Shown here: positions 8,341-16,811 of the stretch, piece after piece
Numbering within the stretch: the stretch's first letter is position 1
Layout of the letters: each line of letters begins with the position of its first letter
Assembly: GCA_014800945.1 (NCBI GenBank)
Contig: JAAVFD010000015.1
Span: 1-40,179, forward strand
DNA: 40,179 nt
Direction of reading: 5' to 3'
Source: Barnesiella sp.
GTDB lineage: Bacteria > Bacteroidota > Bacteroidia > Bacteroidales > Muribaculaceae
Translations under genes and position numbers: made by a program
Notes under the pieces: model-generated
The model's input: the letters and a program-made list of their open reading frames with translations, nothing else
The model's database searches: none
What the model was told of the DNA's origin: nothing

Positions 8341-8342
8341 TG

Positions 8343-10739
8343 ATGATAATGCTTAGACTTCTTTGTTTTTTCTCTTTAACTATAATTTCGGTACTTGTTT
8401 CTAGTGCTGAAAACTTCACATTGCGTGGACGAATTATTGATGATGCTGGTGAACCAATTGAAGGAGCTACAGTTAAAGTATCACCTGGGGTCGCTGGAAC
8501 TATTAGCAAAACAAACGGCGAATACCGCTTGTCATGTGCTGCGTCTGACACAGTTGTTGTAACATACTCCTGTATTACCTACCGCACTGTGACTAGAAAG
8601 CTCATTAAACCAGAAGGTGAACTAATCATTAATATCCGGCTACTATCTTCTGAGAAGGAAATCGGTGAAGTTGAAGTTCGTGAGATTAGAAAGCAAACGA
8701 GTGCCACACAACGAATAGATACTCACGGTTATAGGAAGAATGCAGCAGATCCCACCGGTGGAAGTGTGGAATCAATGCTATCAACAATGCCAGGTGTAAC
8801 AGGTGCCAATGAGCTAAGCAATCAATATTCAGTGAGAGGTGGATCTTATGATGAAAATACTGTATATATTAACGGATTTGAAATCTATCGTCCCCAACTT
8901 ATCAGTACTTCCGCTCAAGAAGGTCTTAGCATAATCAATCCTGATTTAACCAAATCGGTCGAATTTTCAACAGGTGGATTCGGTGCACAATATGGTGGAA
9001 AAATGTCCTCTGTGCTTGATGTGCAGTATCGTAAACCTGAAAAATTTGAAGCGTCGCTAAATGCGGGTTTGATGGGTGTTGAAAGTGCTATAGGAACTGC
9101 ATCAACAAAGTTCACTCAATTGCATGGTATCCGCTACCGACGCAATGGATCAATTTTATCGACCACTGATACGAAAGGAGAATATAATCCCGATTTTTTT
9201 GACTGGCAATCATATTTTGTTGTTATCCCATCCGAAAGAATAAAAATATCACTACTGGGTGATGTAAATATCGCTAACTATCGTTTTGAACCAGCCGACC
9301 GTAATACTAACTTCGGCACTATGGATGATGTGAAAAAATTTAAGGTTTATTTTGACGGTAGTGAGAAAGATAAGTTTGTTAGTCTTTTTGCTGGCGCAGG
9401 TATTGATTTCAGGGTGAATAAATCCACTACCCTTGCGCTACAATTCACGGGATATAAAGGGGACGAACTTGTTACTTATGATATTTCCGGTGAGTACTGG
9501 CTCGACCAAGCCGGTTCTGAAGACAGCCAGATTGGTGGAGAAATGGGAGTGGGAAAGTACAAAGACCATTCCAGAGATAGGCTCAAATCAAGAATCTTTA
9601 CAACCTCTTTAAGAGGTATATCTGCAATTAAATCCCATTCTCTTACTTACGGGCTTACCTTTAAGAATATGAATATGAATGATAATTCAATTGGATGGGA
9701 AAGCCGTGATTCGGCAGGATACTCTCTGCCAGTTGAGGATATGCTAAGAGTATTCTATTTTACCCGATCAAATAATGAACTGTCAAGTTCACAGGTTTCG
9801 GCATATGTTCAGGATAATATCAAGTTCTCCGGTAAATATGGATATTTCAATGTAAGTGCAGGTGTTCGAGCAACATATACCTCATTTAATAAAGAATTCA
9901 TACTGAGTCCACGTGCCCAGATTGGTTTTGTCCCAGCTGCTGCACCCAAGTGGGCATTCCGTTTTGCATCAGGATTATATCATCAGACCCCATTCTTCAA
10001 AGAAATCAGAAATGCGGACAAGCTATATGAAGGAGTGTATGAGTTGCACCTTAATACAGATATCAAATCACAGAAAAGTCTACAATTTGTGTTAGGAGCG
10101 GATTATACTTTCAAGGCTTTTAATCGTCCTTTTAAACTTTCAGGAGAAGCATACTATAAGAAATTGTATGACATTATACCCTATGAAATTGATAATCTTA
10201 AAGTAACTTACTCCGGGATGAATGAAAGTTCTGGATACATATCAGGGTTAGATCTAAAATTATTCGGAGAATTTGTTCCAGGAAACGATTCGTGGCTGAC
10301 AGTGGGATTGATGAAGTCTAATGAGAATCTTCGTGGAATTAGTGTTCCGGTTGCTAATGAGCGACGCTATAGTATTTCGCTATTTTTTACTGATTATCTG
10401 CCTAAGTTGCCGAAATTGAAGGTTAGTCTGCGCGGTGTATTTATGGATGGACTTTTACAAAGTGCTCCTCATAGCAGTAGAGACAAAGGATATTTCCGCA
10501 CTCCTCCTTATAAAAGGATTGACCTGGGTCTCGCTTATGGTCTTTTAACTCCGGATAGATCCGGAAACAGTTTGAAATGGATAAAAAGTGCGTGGATAGG
10601 AGTAGATTGCTTTAATCTGTTAGATATTTCTAATGTAGGAAATTACTATTGGGTAAGTGATGTGAATAATGTTAATTATGCTGTTCCTAATTACTTGACA
10701 AGACGTCTTCTTAACGTTAAACTATCATTGGAATTCTAA
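8343..10739 (+). CDS. TonB-dependent outer-membrane receptor with carboxypeptidase-regulatory-like N-terminus
   Basis: About 798 residues. Signal peptide (MLRLLCFFSLTIISVLVSSA), then a CarboxypepD_reg-like beta-sandwich (about 26-105; FTLRGRIIDDAGEPIEGATV, KTNGEYRL), a TonB plug (about 115-240) with SMLSTMPGV, QYSVRGGSYDENTVYINGFE and GGFGAQYGGKMSSVLDV, and a long 22-strand-type barrel ending in NVKLSLEF with a terminal Phe. TonB-ExbBD energises import through such receptors. No susD-like gene follows, so this is not a polysaccharide-utilisation SusC/D pair; metal chelate, cofactor or peptide uptake is possible but unproven. I chose ATG 8343 (GTG 8340 and ATG 8349 are alternatives). It follows the CLC gene by 41 bases that consist mainly of a hairpin, and ends convergent to the glycosyltransferase gene. 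Confidence 0.92.
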   Translation: MIMLRLLCFFSLTIISVLVSSAENFTLRGRIIDDAGEPIEGATVKVSPGVAGTISKTNGEYRLSCAASDTVVVTYSCITYRTVTRKLIKPEGELIINIRLLSSEKEIGEVEVREIRKQTSATQRIDTHGYRKNAADPTGGSVESMLSTMPGVTGANELSNQYSVRGGSYDENTVYINGFEIYRPQLISTSAQEGLSIINPDLTKSVEFSTGGFGAQYGGKMSSVLDVQYRKPEKFEASLNAGLMGVESAIGTASTKFTQLHGIRYRRNGSILSTTDTKGEYNPDFFDWQSYFVVIPSERIKISLLGDVNIANYRFEPADRNTNFGTMDDVKKFKVYFDGSEKDKFVSLFAGAGIDFRVNKSTTLALQFTGYKGDELVTYDISGEYWLDQAGSEDSQIGGEMGVGKYKDHSRDRLKSRIFTTSLRGISAIKSHSLTYGLTFKNMNMNDNSIGWESRDSAGYSLPVEDMLRVFYFTRSNNELSSSQVSAYVQDNIKFSGKYGYFNVSAGVRATYTSFNKEFILSPRAQIGFVPAAAPKWAFRFASGLYHQTPFFKEIRNADKLYEGVYELHLNTDIKSQKSLQFVLGADYTFKAFNRPFKLSGEAYYKKLYDIIPYEIDNLKVTYSGMNESSGYISGLDLKLFGEFVPGNDSWLTVGLMKSNENLRGISVPVANERRYSISLFFTDYLPKLPKLKVSLRGVFMDGLLQSAPHSSRDKGYFRTPPYKRIDLGLAYGLLTPDRSGNSLKWIKSAWIGVDCFNLLDISNVGNYYWVSDVNNVNYAVPNYLTRRLLNVKLSLEF

Positions 10740-10759
10740 GAGACGGTTCGACAATAACA

Positions 10760-11731
10760 CTATCTTTTTACAAATTTATCTATGGTTTTGCAAATTGTTT
10801 TACCCATTATTAGAGGTAACTTATCAAGAATGTAAAATCCTGTTCGCATTATCCACGGAAGTTGTTTAATCTTCATAATATTTTTATTTACTTCCGGGTA
10901 AGTATCACGCCATTTTTTTATATCACAATATTCACCCCGCAATAGCTTTATTTTGGCATGAAACTTCATTAATAGAATAAATTCTTCGAATTTATCAGCT
11001 GTTTCTCTTTCCACAAACCATTTTTCTACAAGCAGACAGCACATAAGCCTCTGTCGCATTGTTAATTCGTGTGGGGTATTTGACAGTGACGCATTCTGAA
11101 TGTCAATTGTGTAGTTATAAACCGACTGTGAAACTGCTATTGATTTAGATGATACCGAAAAAGCTCTTGACATAATACTTACATCATCCCAACAATCAAT
11201 GCCTGCTGTTGGAAATATGTCATTGTTAGACAGTAATGACTTCCTGACCAATTTATTGCATAGGCTGAAGTTTGTTGTATTTAGTGGTATACAGTTCAGA
11301 TTTCCAAACAAACTTGATGGAGTACATATCTTTGAGCTTTTCCCGGGATATATTTTTTTTATTTTGCCGCACACGATATCTGCACCTTCAGTCCTGGCAG
11401 TAGTCAGCATTATATCAATTGCGTTGGAACTTAGAGTATCATCTGAATCAAGTCTTGCCAAATACTCTCCCCTCGCGTTATTTAGTCCTAAAGAATAAGC
11501 AGCAGCGACACCCTGCCTGAAAGGGCTGTTAATCAAAATACTCTTCTTTTCAAATTCAGGGTGAAGAGCAAAGAAATACTTAACTAATTCCTCGCTATGG
11601 TCAGTACTTCCATCGTTCACAAGAATGAATTCCACCTCTTCCCTACACTGCTGTGTTAGAAGAGATTCTAATGCTGCCCCTAAAGTTGACTCAGCATTGT
11701 GAAACGGAACTATTACGGAAACCGCAATCAT
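10760..11731 (-). CDS. Family 2 (GT-A fold) glycosyltransferase
   Basis: 323 residues. The N-terminal GT-A domain shows VIVPFHNAESTLGAALESL, the nucleotide-sugar motif EFILVNDGSTDHSEE and the metal-binding ARLDSDDTLS (DxD) near residue 95, followed by a CWDDVSIMSRAF acceptor-side segment. Members move a sugar from a nucleotide sugar to a glycan or lipid acceptor at the inner face of the membrane; acceptor and donor cannot be named here. The C-terminal ~90 residues are basic, with a weakly hydrophobic tail but no clear membrane span. The gene begins five bases after the stop of the small outer-membrane barrel gene, so the two are co-transcribed; no other glycan genes surround it. Confidence 0.9.
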   Translation of the reverse strand: MIAVSVIVPFHNAESTLGAALESLLTQQCREEVEFILVNDGSTDHSEELVKYFFALHPEFEKKSILINSPFRQGVAAAYSLGLNNARGEYLARLDSDDTLSSNAIDIMLTTARTEGADIVCGKIKKIYPGKSSKICTPSSLFGNLNCIPLNTTNFSLCNKLVRKSLLSNNDIFPTAGIDCWDDVSIMSRAFSVSSKSIAVSQSVYNYTIDIQNASLSNTPHELTMRQRLMCCLLVEKWFVERETADKFEEFILLMKFHAKIKLLRGEYCDIKKWRDTYPEVNKNIMKIKQLPWIMRTGFYILDKLPLIMGKTICKTIDKFVKR

Positions 11732-11736
11732 TTATT

Positions 11737-12270
11737 TTAGAAGACATAACCTATAGAAGCAGTGAATACTCCTGAGCCATAATCTTTCAAAGCTCTGTAT
11801 TTAGCCTCTAAAGACAGTTTCAGTGTAGGTTTAACAAAATATTCCACACCTCCACCTATGTTAAGACCAAGTCGGTCTATTCTGCTTTTTGCATCATTAT
11901 TTTCATCAAATTCTTTACCTCCGGAAATATTCCAAGAAGTATAATTGATGCCGGCAATAGGAAATATTGCTATTTTACTATTATTTAAGCCGAACGGAAC
12001 GTGCGCATTAAGATTTAATGAGTATGCATCTGTTCCATTATGTCTGAATGTGTACATTATATCCGGGGCAAGTCTAAACCTGGAACTGAAAGCATACTGA
12101 AAATACAAACCGGCGACCGCACTATGGTTGCTTGTTGCATATCCACCTCTTAATCCTATGCTTTTTTCTCCTTTTTCTGATGCATGAGTGGAATTACTGA
12201 AACAACCAATCATCACCAGGAGCATCAATGAGACTAAACTCTTCTTATTTATTGGATGACAAACTCTCAT
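11737..12270 (-). CDS. Small outer-membrane beta-barrel protein (OmpA/OprF-like 8-strand type)
   Basis: 177 residues with a signal peptide (basic start, then SLVSLMLLVMIGCFSNSTHA, cleavage about residue 30). The remainder alternates beta-strands and turns: IGLRGGYATS, GLYFQYAFSSRFRLAPDIMYTF, LNLNAHVPF, IAIFPIAGINYTSWN, LGLNIGGGVEYFV, LSLEAKYRAL, and ends FTASIGYVF with the C-terminal Phe that BAM recognises. About eight strands fit the OMP_b-brl family. No peptidoglycan-binding domain follows. Function is unknown; the family includes adhesins and structural porin-like proteins. It is the first gene of a two-gene unit with the glycosyltransferase. Confidence 0.82.
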   Translation of the reverse strand: MRVCHPINKKSLVSLMLLVMIGCFSNSTHASEKGEKSIGLRGGYATSNHSAVAGLYFQYAFSSRFRLAPDIMYTFRHNGTDAYSLNLNAHVPFGLNNSKIAIFPIAGINYTSWNISGGKEFDENNDAKSRIDRLGLNIGGGVEYFVKPTLKLSLEAKYRALKDYGSGVFTASIGYVF

Positions 12271-12312
12271 ATTAAATAAACTTTTTTACAAAAATAGTTT
12301 TTTTATTCAAAA

Positions 12313-12320
12313 CAAAGGTA
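12313..12320 (-). promoter_or_regulatory. Candidate -7 element for the small barrel/glycosyltransferase unit
   Basis: Minus strand reads TACCTTTG, an exact TAnnTTTG match, about 42 bases before the ATG at 12270. It lies 30 bases from the divergent nadE -7 element, so the two promoters face away from a shared short region. Confidence 0.5.
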
Positions 12321-12349
12321 GTACGATGAATTGTTTCATAGAAAAAACA

Positions 12350-12357
12350 TAAATTTG
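12350..12357 (+). promoter_or_regulatory. Candidate -7 element of nadE
   Basis: TAAATTTG, an exact TAnnTTTG match, 17 bases before the nadE ATG at 12375. Upstream at 12326-12339 lies a small inverted repeat ATGAA-TTGT-TTCAT between the divergent promoters. Confidence 0.5.
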
Positions 12358-12374
12358 CACAAAACAAGAATGAT

Positions 12375-14267
12375 ATGACTAACGGATTTGTTCGGGTTGC
12401 CGCTGCAACACCTATTGTTAAAGTTGCAGACGTTAATGCTAATATTGCAGAGATTCTTACCATTGCTAAACGTCTGGAAGAAGATGGAGTTCAGATAGTA
12501 GTATTTCCCGAACTTAGTGTAACAGGTTATACATGTGGTGACCTTTTCCATTGTTCACTTTTGCTTTCTGAGGCATCTAATGGCATAGCAGTGCTTAAAG
12601 AGTGGACAAAATCTCATCATATACATCTCATTGTAGGGGCACCGATGCAAATGGATGGTGGAATTGCCAATTGTGCCATATTTCTCCACAATGGTGAGCA
12701 AGACATTGTAATTAAAACGTATCTGCCAGAATATAACGAGTTTTATGAGAGAAGGTGGTTCATTCCTTCCCCGGATCATCAGAAAGCAATATTTCAAAGT
12801 TATGGGGTGAATATAGGCATAGAGATATGTGAGGATTTATGGGTACCGGCTCCACCGTCTTCATTTCTTTCAATGGAAGGTGCTGAAATAATATTTAACT
12901 TATCCGCGAGTGATGATGTTATCGGTAAGTATAACTATACAAAAAAACTTGTAACACAGCAAAGTGCCCGCTGCATCTGCGGATATGTTTACTCTTCAGC
13001 CGGTAAGGGTGAATCCTCTACCGATTTAGTTTTCTCTCCTAAATCATTTATTGCTGAAAATGGCAGCTTGCTGCAGGCTAATGACAGGTGGAATCCGGCT
13101 CAGAAATTTATAATAGCAGATATTGATATAGACGCACTTAGAAGAGATCGATTTCATAACACCTCTTTTGCTGAATGTATGCGCCGTAATGGTATAGCTC
13201 AGAATATAGTTATTTCAGATACCGCTAATGAGTGGAATTTTGATTACGAACTTGCCGGAAGAGTTGTCTCTCCAAAACCATTCGTCCCGGAAAGCGACAG
13301 TTTAAGAGATGAAAGATGTACTGAAATCATTAATATTCAAACGGTAGGACTTGCCACACGTCTATCAGCTATAAATTGTTCAAAAATTGTTATAGGCATT
13401 TCCGGAGGACTCGACTCTACACTTGCACTTTTAGTCGCCATTCATACATTTGACAGTATGAAGTTAGACAGAAAAGGAATCATTGGAGTAACCATGCCCG
13501 GCTTCGGCACAACCGACAGAACCTATGATAATGCAATAAAACTCATGCAAGAACTTGGAATTACTATTAAGGAAATATCTATAGCCAATGCTGTGCTTCA
13601 ACATTTTTCTGACATAGGTCATAACAAGGAAATCCATGATGTTACTTATGAAAACTCCCAGGCACGTGAGAGAACTCAGATTCTAATGGATATTGCTAAT
13701 GCTGAGAATGGGATTGTTCTTGGTACAGGTGATTTATCTGAACTTGCATTAGGATGGGCAACATACAATGGTGACCATATGTCAATGTACGGTATCAATG
13801 TTGGCGTTCCTAAAACATTAGTTAGATTCCTTGTTGATTGGTTTGCGGTAAGAGCAGAGAATAGTGTGCTTAAACAAACACTATCTGATATTATTGACAC
13901 CCCGATAAGTCCTGAATTAATTCCGGCTAAAAAAGATGGTACAATAAAGCAGAAAACTGAAGATTTAGTAGGTCCGTATGATCTGCATGATTTCTTCTTA
14001 TATTATACCCTTAGATATGGTTTTTCTCCCAAACGCATATATTATCTGGCAAAACAAGCCTTTAGAGACGAATTTAGTAAAGACATTATTCTTAAATGGT
14101 TGAAAGTCTTCTTTCGCAGATTCTTTAATCAGCAGTTCAAACGATCATGCTTGCCTGACGGGCCTAAAGTGGGTAGTGTATGTCTGTCACCGCGTGGCGA
14201 TTGGAGAATGCCGAGCGATGCATCTTCAGCTATGTGGTTAAAAGAATTAGACGAATTATGCGATTAG
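12375..14267 (+). CDS. nadE: Glutamine-dependent NAD(+) synthase
   Basis: 630 residues, the two-domain long form. It converts nicotinic acid adenine dinucleotide to NAD using glutamine nitrogen, the last step of NAD synthesis. The N-terminal nitrilase-fold glutaminase (about 1-280) has its Glu-Lys-Cys triad in VVFPELSVTGY (Glu46), IKTYLPEY (Lys114) and IEICEDLW (Cys152). The C-terminal synthetase has the PP-loop SGGLDST (343-349), the GTGDLSELALGW segment, DHMSMYGIN, and a KQTTEDLVGPYDLHDFF-like stretch (KTEDLVGPYDLHDFFLYY). Ammonia is tunnelled between the domains in this family. Its own promoter lies just upstream. nadC is elsewhere in the window (23476), so NAD genes are not clustered. Confidence 0.97.
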   Translation: MTNGFVRVAAATPIVKVADVNANIAEILTIAKRLEEDGVQIVVFPELSVTGYTCGDLFHCSLLLSEASNGIAVLKEWTKSHHIHLIVGAPMQMDGGIANCAIFLHNGEQDIVIKTYLPEYNEFYERRWFIPSPDHQKAIFQSYGVNIGIEICEDLWVPAPPSSFLSMEGAEIIFNLSASDDVIGKYNYTKKLVTQQSARCICGYVYSSAGKGESSTDLVFSPKSFIAENGSLLQANDRWNPAQKFIIADIDIDALRRDRFHNTSFAECMRRNGIAQNIVISDTANEWNFDYELAGRVVSPKPFVPESDSLRDERCTEIINIQTVGLATRLSAINCSKIVIGISGGLDSTLALLVAIHTFDSMKLDRKGIIGVTMPGFGTTDRTYDNAIKLMQELGITIKEISIANAVLQHFSDIGHNKEIHDVTYENSQARERTQILMDIANAENGIVLGTGDLSELALGWATYNGDHMSMYGINVGVPKTLVRFLVDWFAVRAENSVLKQTLSDIIDTPISPELIPAKKDGTIKQKTEDLVGPYDLHDFFLYYTLRYGFSPKRIYYLAKQAFRDEFSKDIILKWLKVFFRRFFNQQFKRSCLPDGPKVGSVCLSPRGDWRMPSDASSAMWLKELDELCD

Positions 14268-14288
14268 CAAAAGAGCAAAATCTATACA

Positions 14289-14681
14289 TTATTCAGTGGC
14301 GATTGGTAGATTGGATTTCTTCCAAGATATTATACCACCGTCAAGGTTTTTAACATTGAATCCTATGGATTTCAATATCTTTGCTGCTTCTGCTGATCGT
14401 TTTCCACTTCTGCAATAAACTGCAACCGGCAAGTATTTGCTAAGTTCAGCTTTTACTCGGGATTCAAAATCTTCATCATAAATATTGATGTTGACAGCTC
14501 CTTTCAAGTGGGATTCAAAAAATTCATCAGGTGTCCTTACATCAAGGATTTGTATATTCTCAGATTTAATATATTTTGCGAATTGCTCAGGGCTAAGATT
14601 AAACTGATACACTTCCGATTGCGCATGAGTTGTAGATACTCCCACAAGAGCTAATATTGTTGCTATAATTTTATTCTTCAT
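14289..14681 (-). CDS. Periplasmic rhodanese-like domain protein
   Basis: 130 residues with a signal peptide (KIIATILALVGVSTTHAQ, cleavage about residue 20) followed by a single rhodanese domain. LDVRTPDEFFESHLKGAVNINIY is the classic first half, and VYCRSGKRSAEAAKIL carries the active-site Cys90 in a six-residue CRSGKRS loop. Rhodaneses carry sulfur as a Cys persulfide; exported single-domain forms act in periplasmic sulfur or redox chemistry, but the substrate here is unknown. The gene is convergent with nadE (21 bases apart) and lies 143 bases downstream of the nitroreductase-like gene on the same strand. Confidence 0.9.
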   Translation of the reverse strand: MKNKIIATILALVGVSTTHAQSEVYQFNLSPEQFAKYIKSENIQILDVRTPDEFFESHLKGAVNINIYDEDFESRVKAELSKYLPVAVYCRSGKRSAEAAKILKSIGFNVKNLDGGIISWKKSNLPIATE

Positions 14682-14824
14682 AATATTCCGAAAGTTGGTC
14701 GTGAAAGTTACTTTTATAATGATTTGTTAATGACTTGAGTATAATTCCGATTTGCGAAGACGAAGTTATTAGGTACTAACGCGTCGGATGAGCTTGTCTG
14801 AAGCAACAACCGAGATGGTATAAA

Positions 14825-15616
14825 CTACTTACCTATATATGTTACGAGATATTTCCATCTTTCATGAACCACTGGAGTGTTCGGTAATGTTACGAACTTT
14901 CCTTCTCTACCATTATATTTTTCAGTTTCATAAAAATGGCAAATACCAATACCTGTATCAAGAATGGATAAAGAGCCTTTTTCCGAATAATAAAAATGTA
15001 CTGTATTATTATCTACAAGTACTCTCCACGGTTGAGAATTAGTTGATGAAGGAGCCATTCTCAGCATTTCAAGAGCCATACGATACTTATTGTTTTCCGG
15101 AATCGGGGTATTAAAATTTTTATAGAAAAACATTTTATCAAATGGTTTTCGCTTGTCACTACCTACTGCAAATCGGCTTATTTTTTCAATCAATGATTTT
15201 TTAGCCGGGACTCCAACAGGAGAAATTATCTTTAAACTATGACCAGTTAACAGGTACTCCCCTTTTTCAAAATCAGAACCTTTGAAAGTAGCTGCAATCC
15301 AACAAGTGCCGAGCCCCATTTGCCATGATTTCAGAACAATTTTTTCAAAGCAGAAACCGGTAGCCAGCTCAGATAATTTATCATCAGCATATCCCACAAG
15401 AAAAAAATCTTGAGCTCCCCTAATAATCCCATACGTACTTGGTTTATAAGTTTCTTTGTTTCCGAAGCTTTTCAGTTTGATTGTAAATGAACCACCGAAT
15501 GGATTATAAATGTCGGATATGGCTGATTCTATGGCTCGTTTCTCAGCATCAGTTATACCGGCACCATCATAGCTTCTTACAGAGCGCCGTGTTTCTATAG
15601 CTTCTATTATTGTCAT
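14825..15616 (-). CDS. Nitroreductase-family flavoprotein (TM1586-like)
   Basis: 263 residues. The start MTIIEAIETRRSVRSYDG is the typical FMN-phosphate-binding opening of nitroreductases, and the protein has two half-repeats: a first half with GIIRGAQDFFLVGYADDKLS and WQMGLGTCWIAATF, and a second with MALEMLRMAPSSTNSQPWRV, a second FMN-binding signature. This duplicated layout matches the putative nitroreductase TM1586 family, which binds FMN within a single chain. The family reduces nitro or quinone compounds with NAD(P)H, but natural substrates are rarely known. It is transcribed divergently from the threonine-aldolase-like gene. Confidence 0.85.
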   Translation of the reverse strand: MTIIEAIETRRSVRSYDGAGITDAEKRAIESAISDIYNPFGGSFTIKLKSFGNKETYKPSTYGIIRGAQDFFLVGYADDKLSELATGFCFEKIVLKSWQMGLGTCWIAATFKGSDFEKGEYLLTGHSLKIISPVGVPAKKSLIEKISRFAVGSDKRKPFDKMFFYKNFNTPIPENNKYRMALEMLRMAPSSTNSQPWRVLVDNNTVHFYYSEKGSLSILDTGIGICHFYETEKYNGREGKFVTLPNTPVVHERWKYLVTYIGK

Positions 15617-15679
15617 ATCTAATCGCTTAAAATAATGTAACTTGTTATATGATTAAAAAGTTCTTTTGATACATTTTAT

Positions 15680-15687
15680 TAATTTTG
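15680..15687 (+). promoter_or_regulatory. Candidate -7 element of the threonine-aldolase-like gene
   Basis: TAATTTTG matches TAnnTTTG and lies 23 bases before the ATG at 15711. This supports starting the protein at 15711 rather than at an upstream start codon (15666) that would fall before the promoter. The nearest TTTG is only 11 bases upstream, so no proper -33 is seen. Confidence 0.5.
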
Positions 15688-15710
15688 CAGTTCACAAAAA
15701 TAATATAAAT

Positions 15711-16736
15711 ATGGTTTATTTTGACAGCGATTACATGGTAGGAGCCCATCCTCTGGTACTGAAGGAACTGATTGACACAAATAATCTTCATACTGTTGGG
15801 TATGGTAAGGATGAGTTCACAAAAAATGCGGCTAATCTAATATTGGAATCCTGTGGAATAAATAATGGCGAAGTTCATTTTCTTGTAGGAGGTACACAAA
15901 CAAATGCAGTGGTGATAGACCGCTTACTTGATCATAATGATGGCGTAATTGCCCCTGAAACAGCTCATATAAATGTACACGAAGCCGGGGCAATTGAATC
16001 TAATGGTCATAAAATTATAACATTAAAGAGCTTTGACGGCAAACTCAAATCTGAGGACATTAGCGATTATATAAAAAATTTTTATTCTGATGACACCAAT
16101 GAATTTATGGTTCGTCCGGGAATGGTTTACATATCTTTTCCAACAGAACTTGGAACTATTTATACCAAGGAAGAGATTGAAACCATATATGCAGTGTGCA
16201 GAAGATACGACATCCCGTTATTTATTGATGGAGCCAGATTAGCCTATGGACTTGCTTCACCTAAATGTGATATTTCACTCGTTGAACTTGCACACAATTG
16301 TGATGTATTCTATATTGGTGGCACCAAATGTGGCGCACTTTTCGGCGAAGCTATTGTAACTAAACGCCCGGAATTGTTTCCTCAGTTCAGATCTCTGATT
16401 AAACTCCACGGTGCCACTCTTGCTAAAGGGCGATTATTAGGAATTCAATTTTCGCGTTTGTTTACAGATGATTTATATCATAAAATTGGTGAACATGGAA
16501 TAAAAATGGCGATGAAATTGAAGGATGGGTTTGTTTCAAAGGGATATCCACTGTTAATTGATTCACCAACTAATCAGCAATTTTTCGTATTACCGAATAA
16601 AAAAATTGAATCTCTGAAAAAAATAGCATCATTCGAGATTTGGGGAGCCATGGGTGAAATAGAAACACCTGTCAGATTTGTAACAGATTGGTCAACTACA
16701 GATGATGACATCAACACCGTTTTAGAGAACATATAA
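15711..16736 (+). CDS. Threonine aldolase-like PLP enzyme (beta-eliminating lyase family)
   Basis: 341 residues from the ATG at 15711. A fold-type I PLP enzyme of the beta-eliminating lyase/low-specificity threonine aldolase family, which splits threonine (and allo-threonine) to glycine and acetaldehyde. FDSDYMVGAHPLVLKEL and the GYGKDEFTKNA segment open the protein; FLVGGTQTNAVVI binds PLP, HINVHEAGAIE supplies the stacking His, FIDGARLAYGL contains the PLP-N1 Asp (~173) and Arg, and YIGGTKCGALFGEA holds the Schiff-base Lys206. The related aminotransferase-like members of the same family cannot be ruled out as to substrate. Own promoter; followed by metF with its own -7 element. Confidence 0.86.
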   Translation: MVYFDSDYMVGAHPLVLKELIDTNNLHTVGYGKDEFTKNAANLILESCGINNGEVHFLVGGTQTNAVVIDRLLDHNDGVIAPETAHINVHEAGAIESNGHKIITLKSFDGKLKSEDISDYIKNFYSDDTNEFMVRPGMVYISFPTELGTIYTKEEIETIYAVCRRYDIPLFIDGARLAYGLASPKCDISLVELAHNCDVFYIGGTKCGALFGEAIVTKRPELFPQFRSLIKLHGATLAKGRLLGIQFSRLFTDDLYHKIGEHGIKMAMKLKDGFVSKGYPLLIDSPTNQQFFVLPNKKIESLKKIASFEIWGAMGEIETPVRFVTDWSTTDDDINTVLENI

Positions 16737-16770
16737 GTTTAATAGCAACTGCAGGTTAATTATTTTTTAT

Positions 16771-16778
16771 TACTTTTG
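16771..16778 (+). promoter_or_regulatory. Candidate -7 element of the metF-hemW gene run
   Basis: TACTTTTG, an exact TAnnTTTG match, 33 bases before the metF ATG at 16812. An ORF start at 16776 would fall inside this element, which supports the downstream start. Confidence 0.55.
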
Positions 16779-16811
16779 TATAATAACAAACTCCATATCA
16801 TTTTATTGGTC

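Noticed and set aside
8340-10739. SusC-type polysaccharide receptor
   Set aside because: No SusD-like gene, regulator or glycoside hydrolase nearby; length (about 800) is shorter than typical SusC proteins.
14682-14824. Possible RNA gene between rhodanese and nitroreductase genes
   Set aside because: No tRNA-like cloverleaf, CCA end, terminator or clear promoter; it looks like plain spacer.
15664-15687. TTTTG plus TAATTTTG as a full -33/-7 promoter
   Set aside because: The spacing is 11 bases, far from the 19-21 usual; only the -7 element was kept.
15666-15710. Upstream start for the threonine-aldolase-like protein
   Set aside because: It precedes the -7 element at 15680-15687; the family begins near the FDSDY motif encoded right after ATG 15711.
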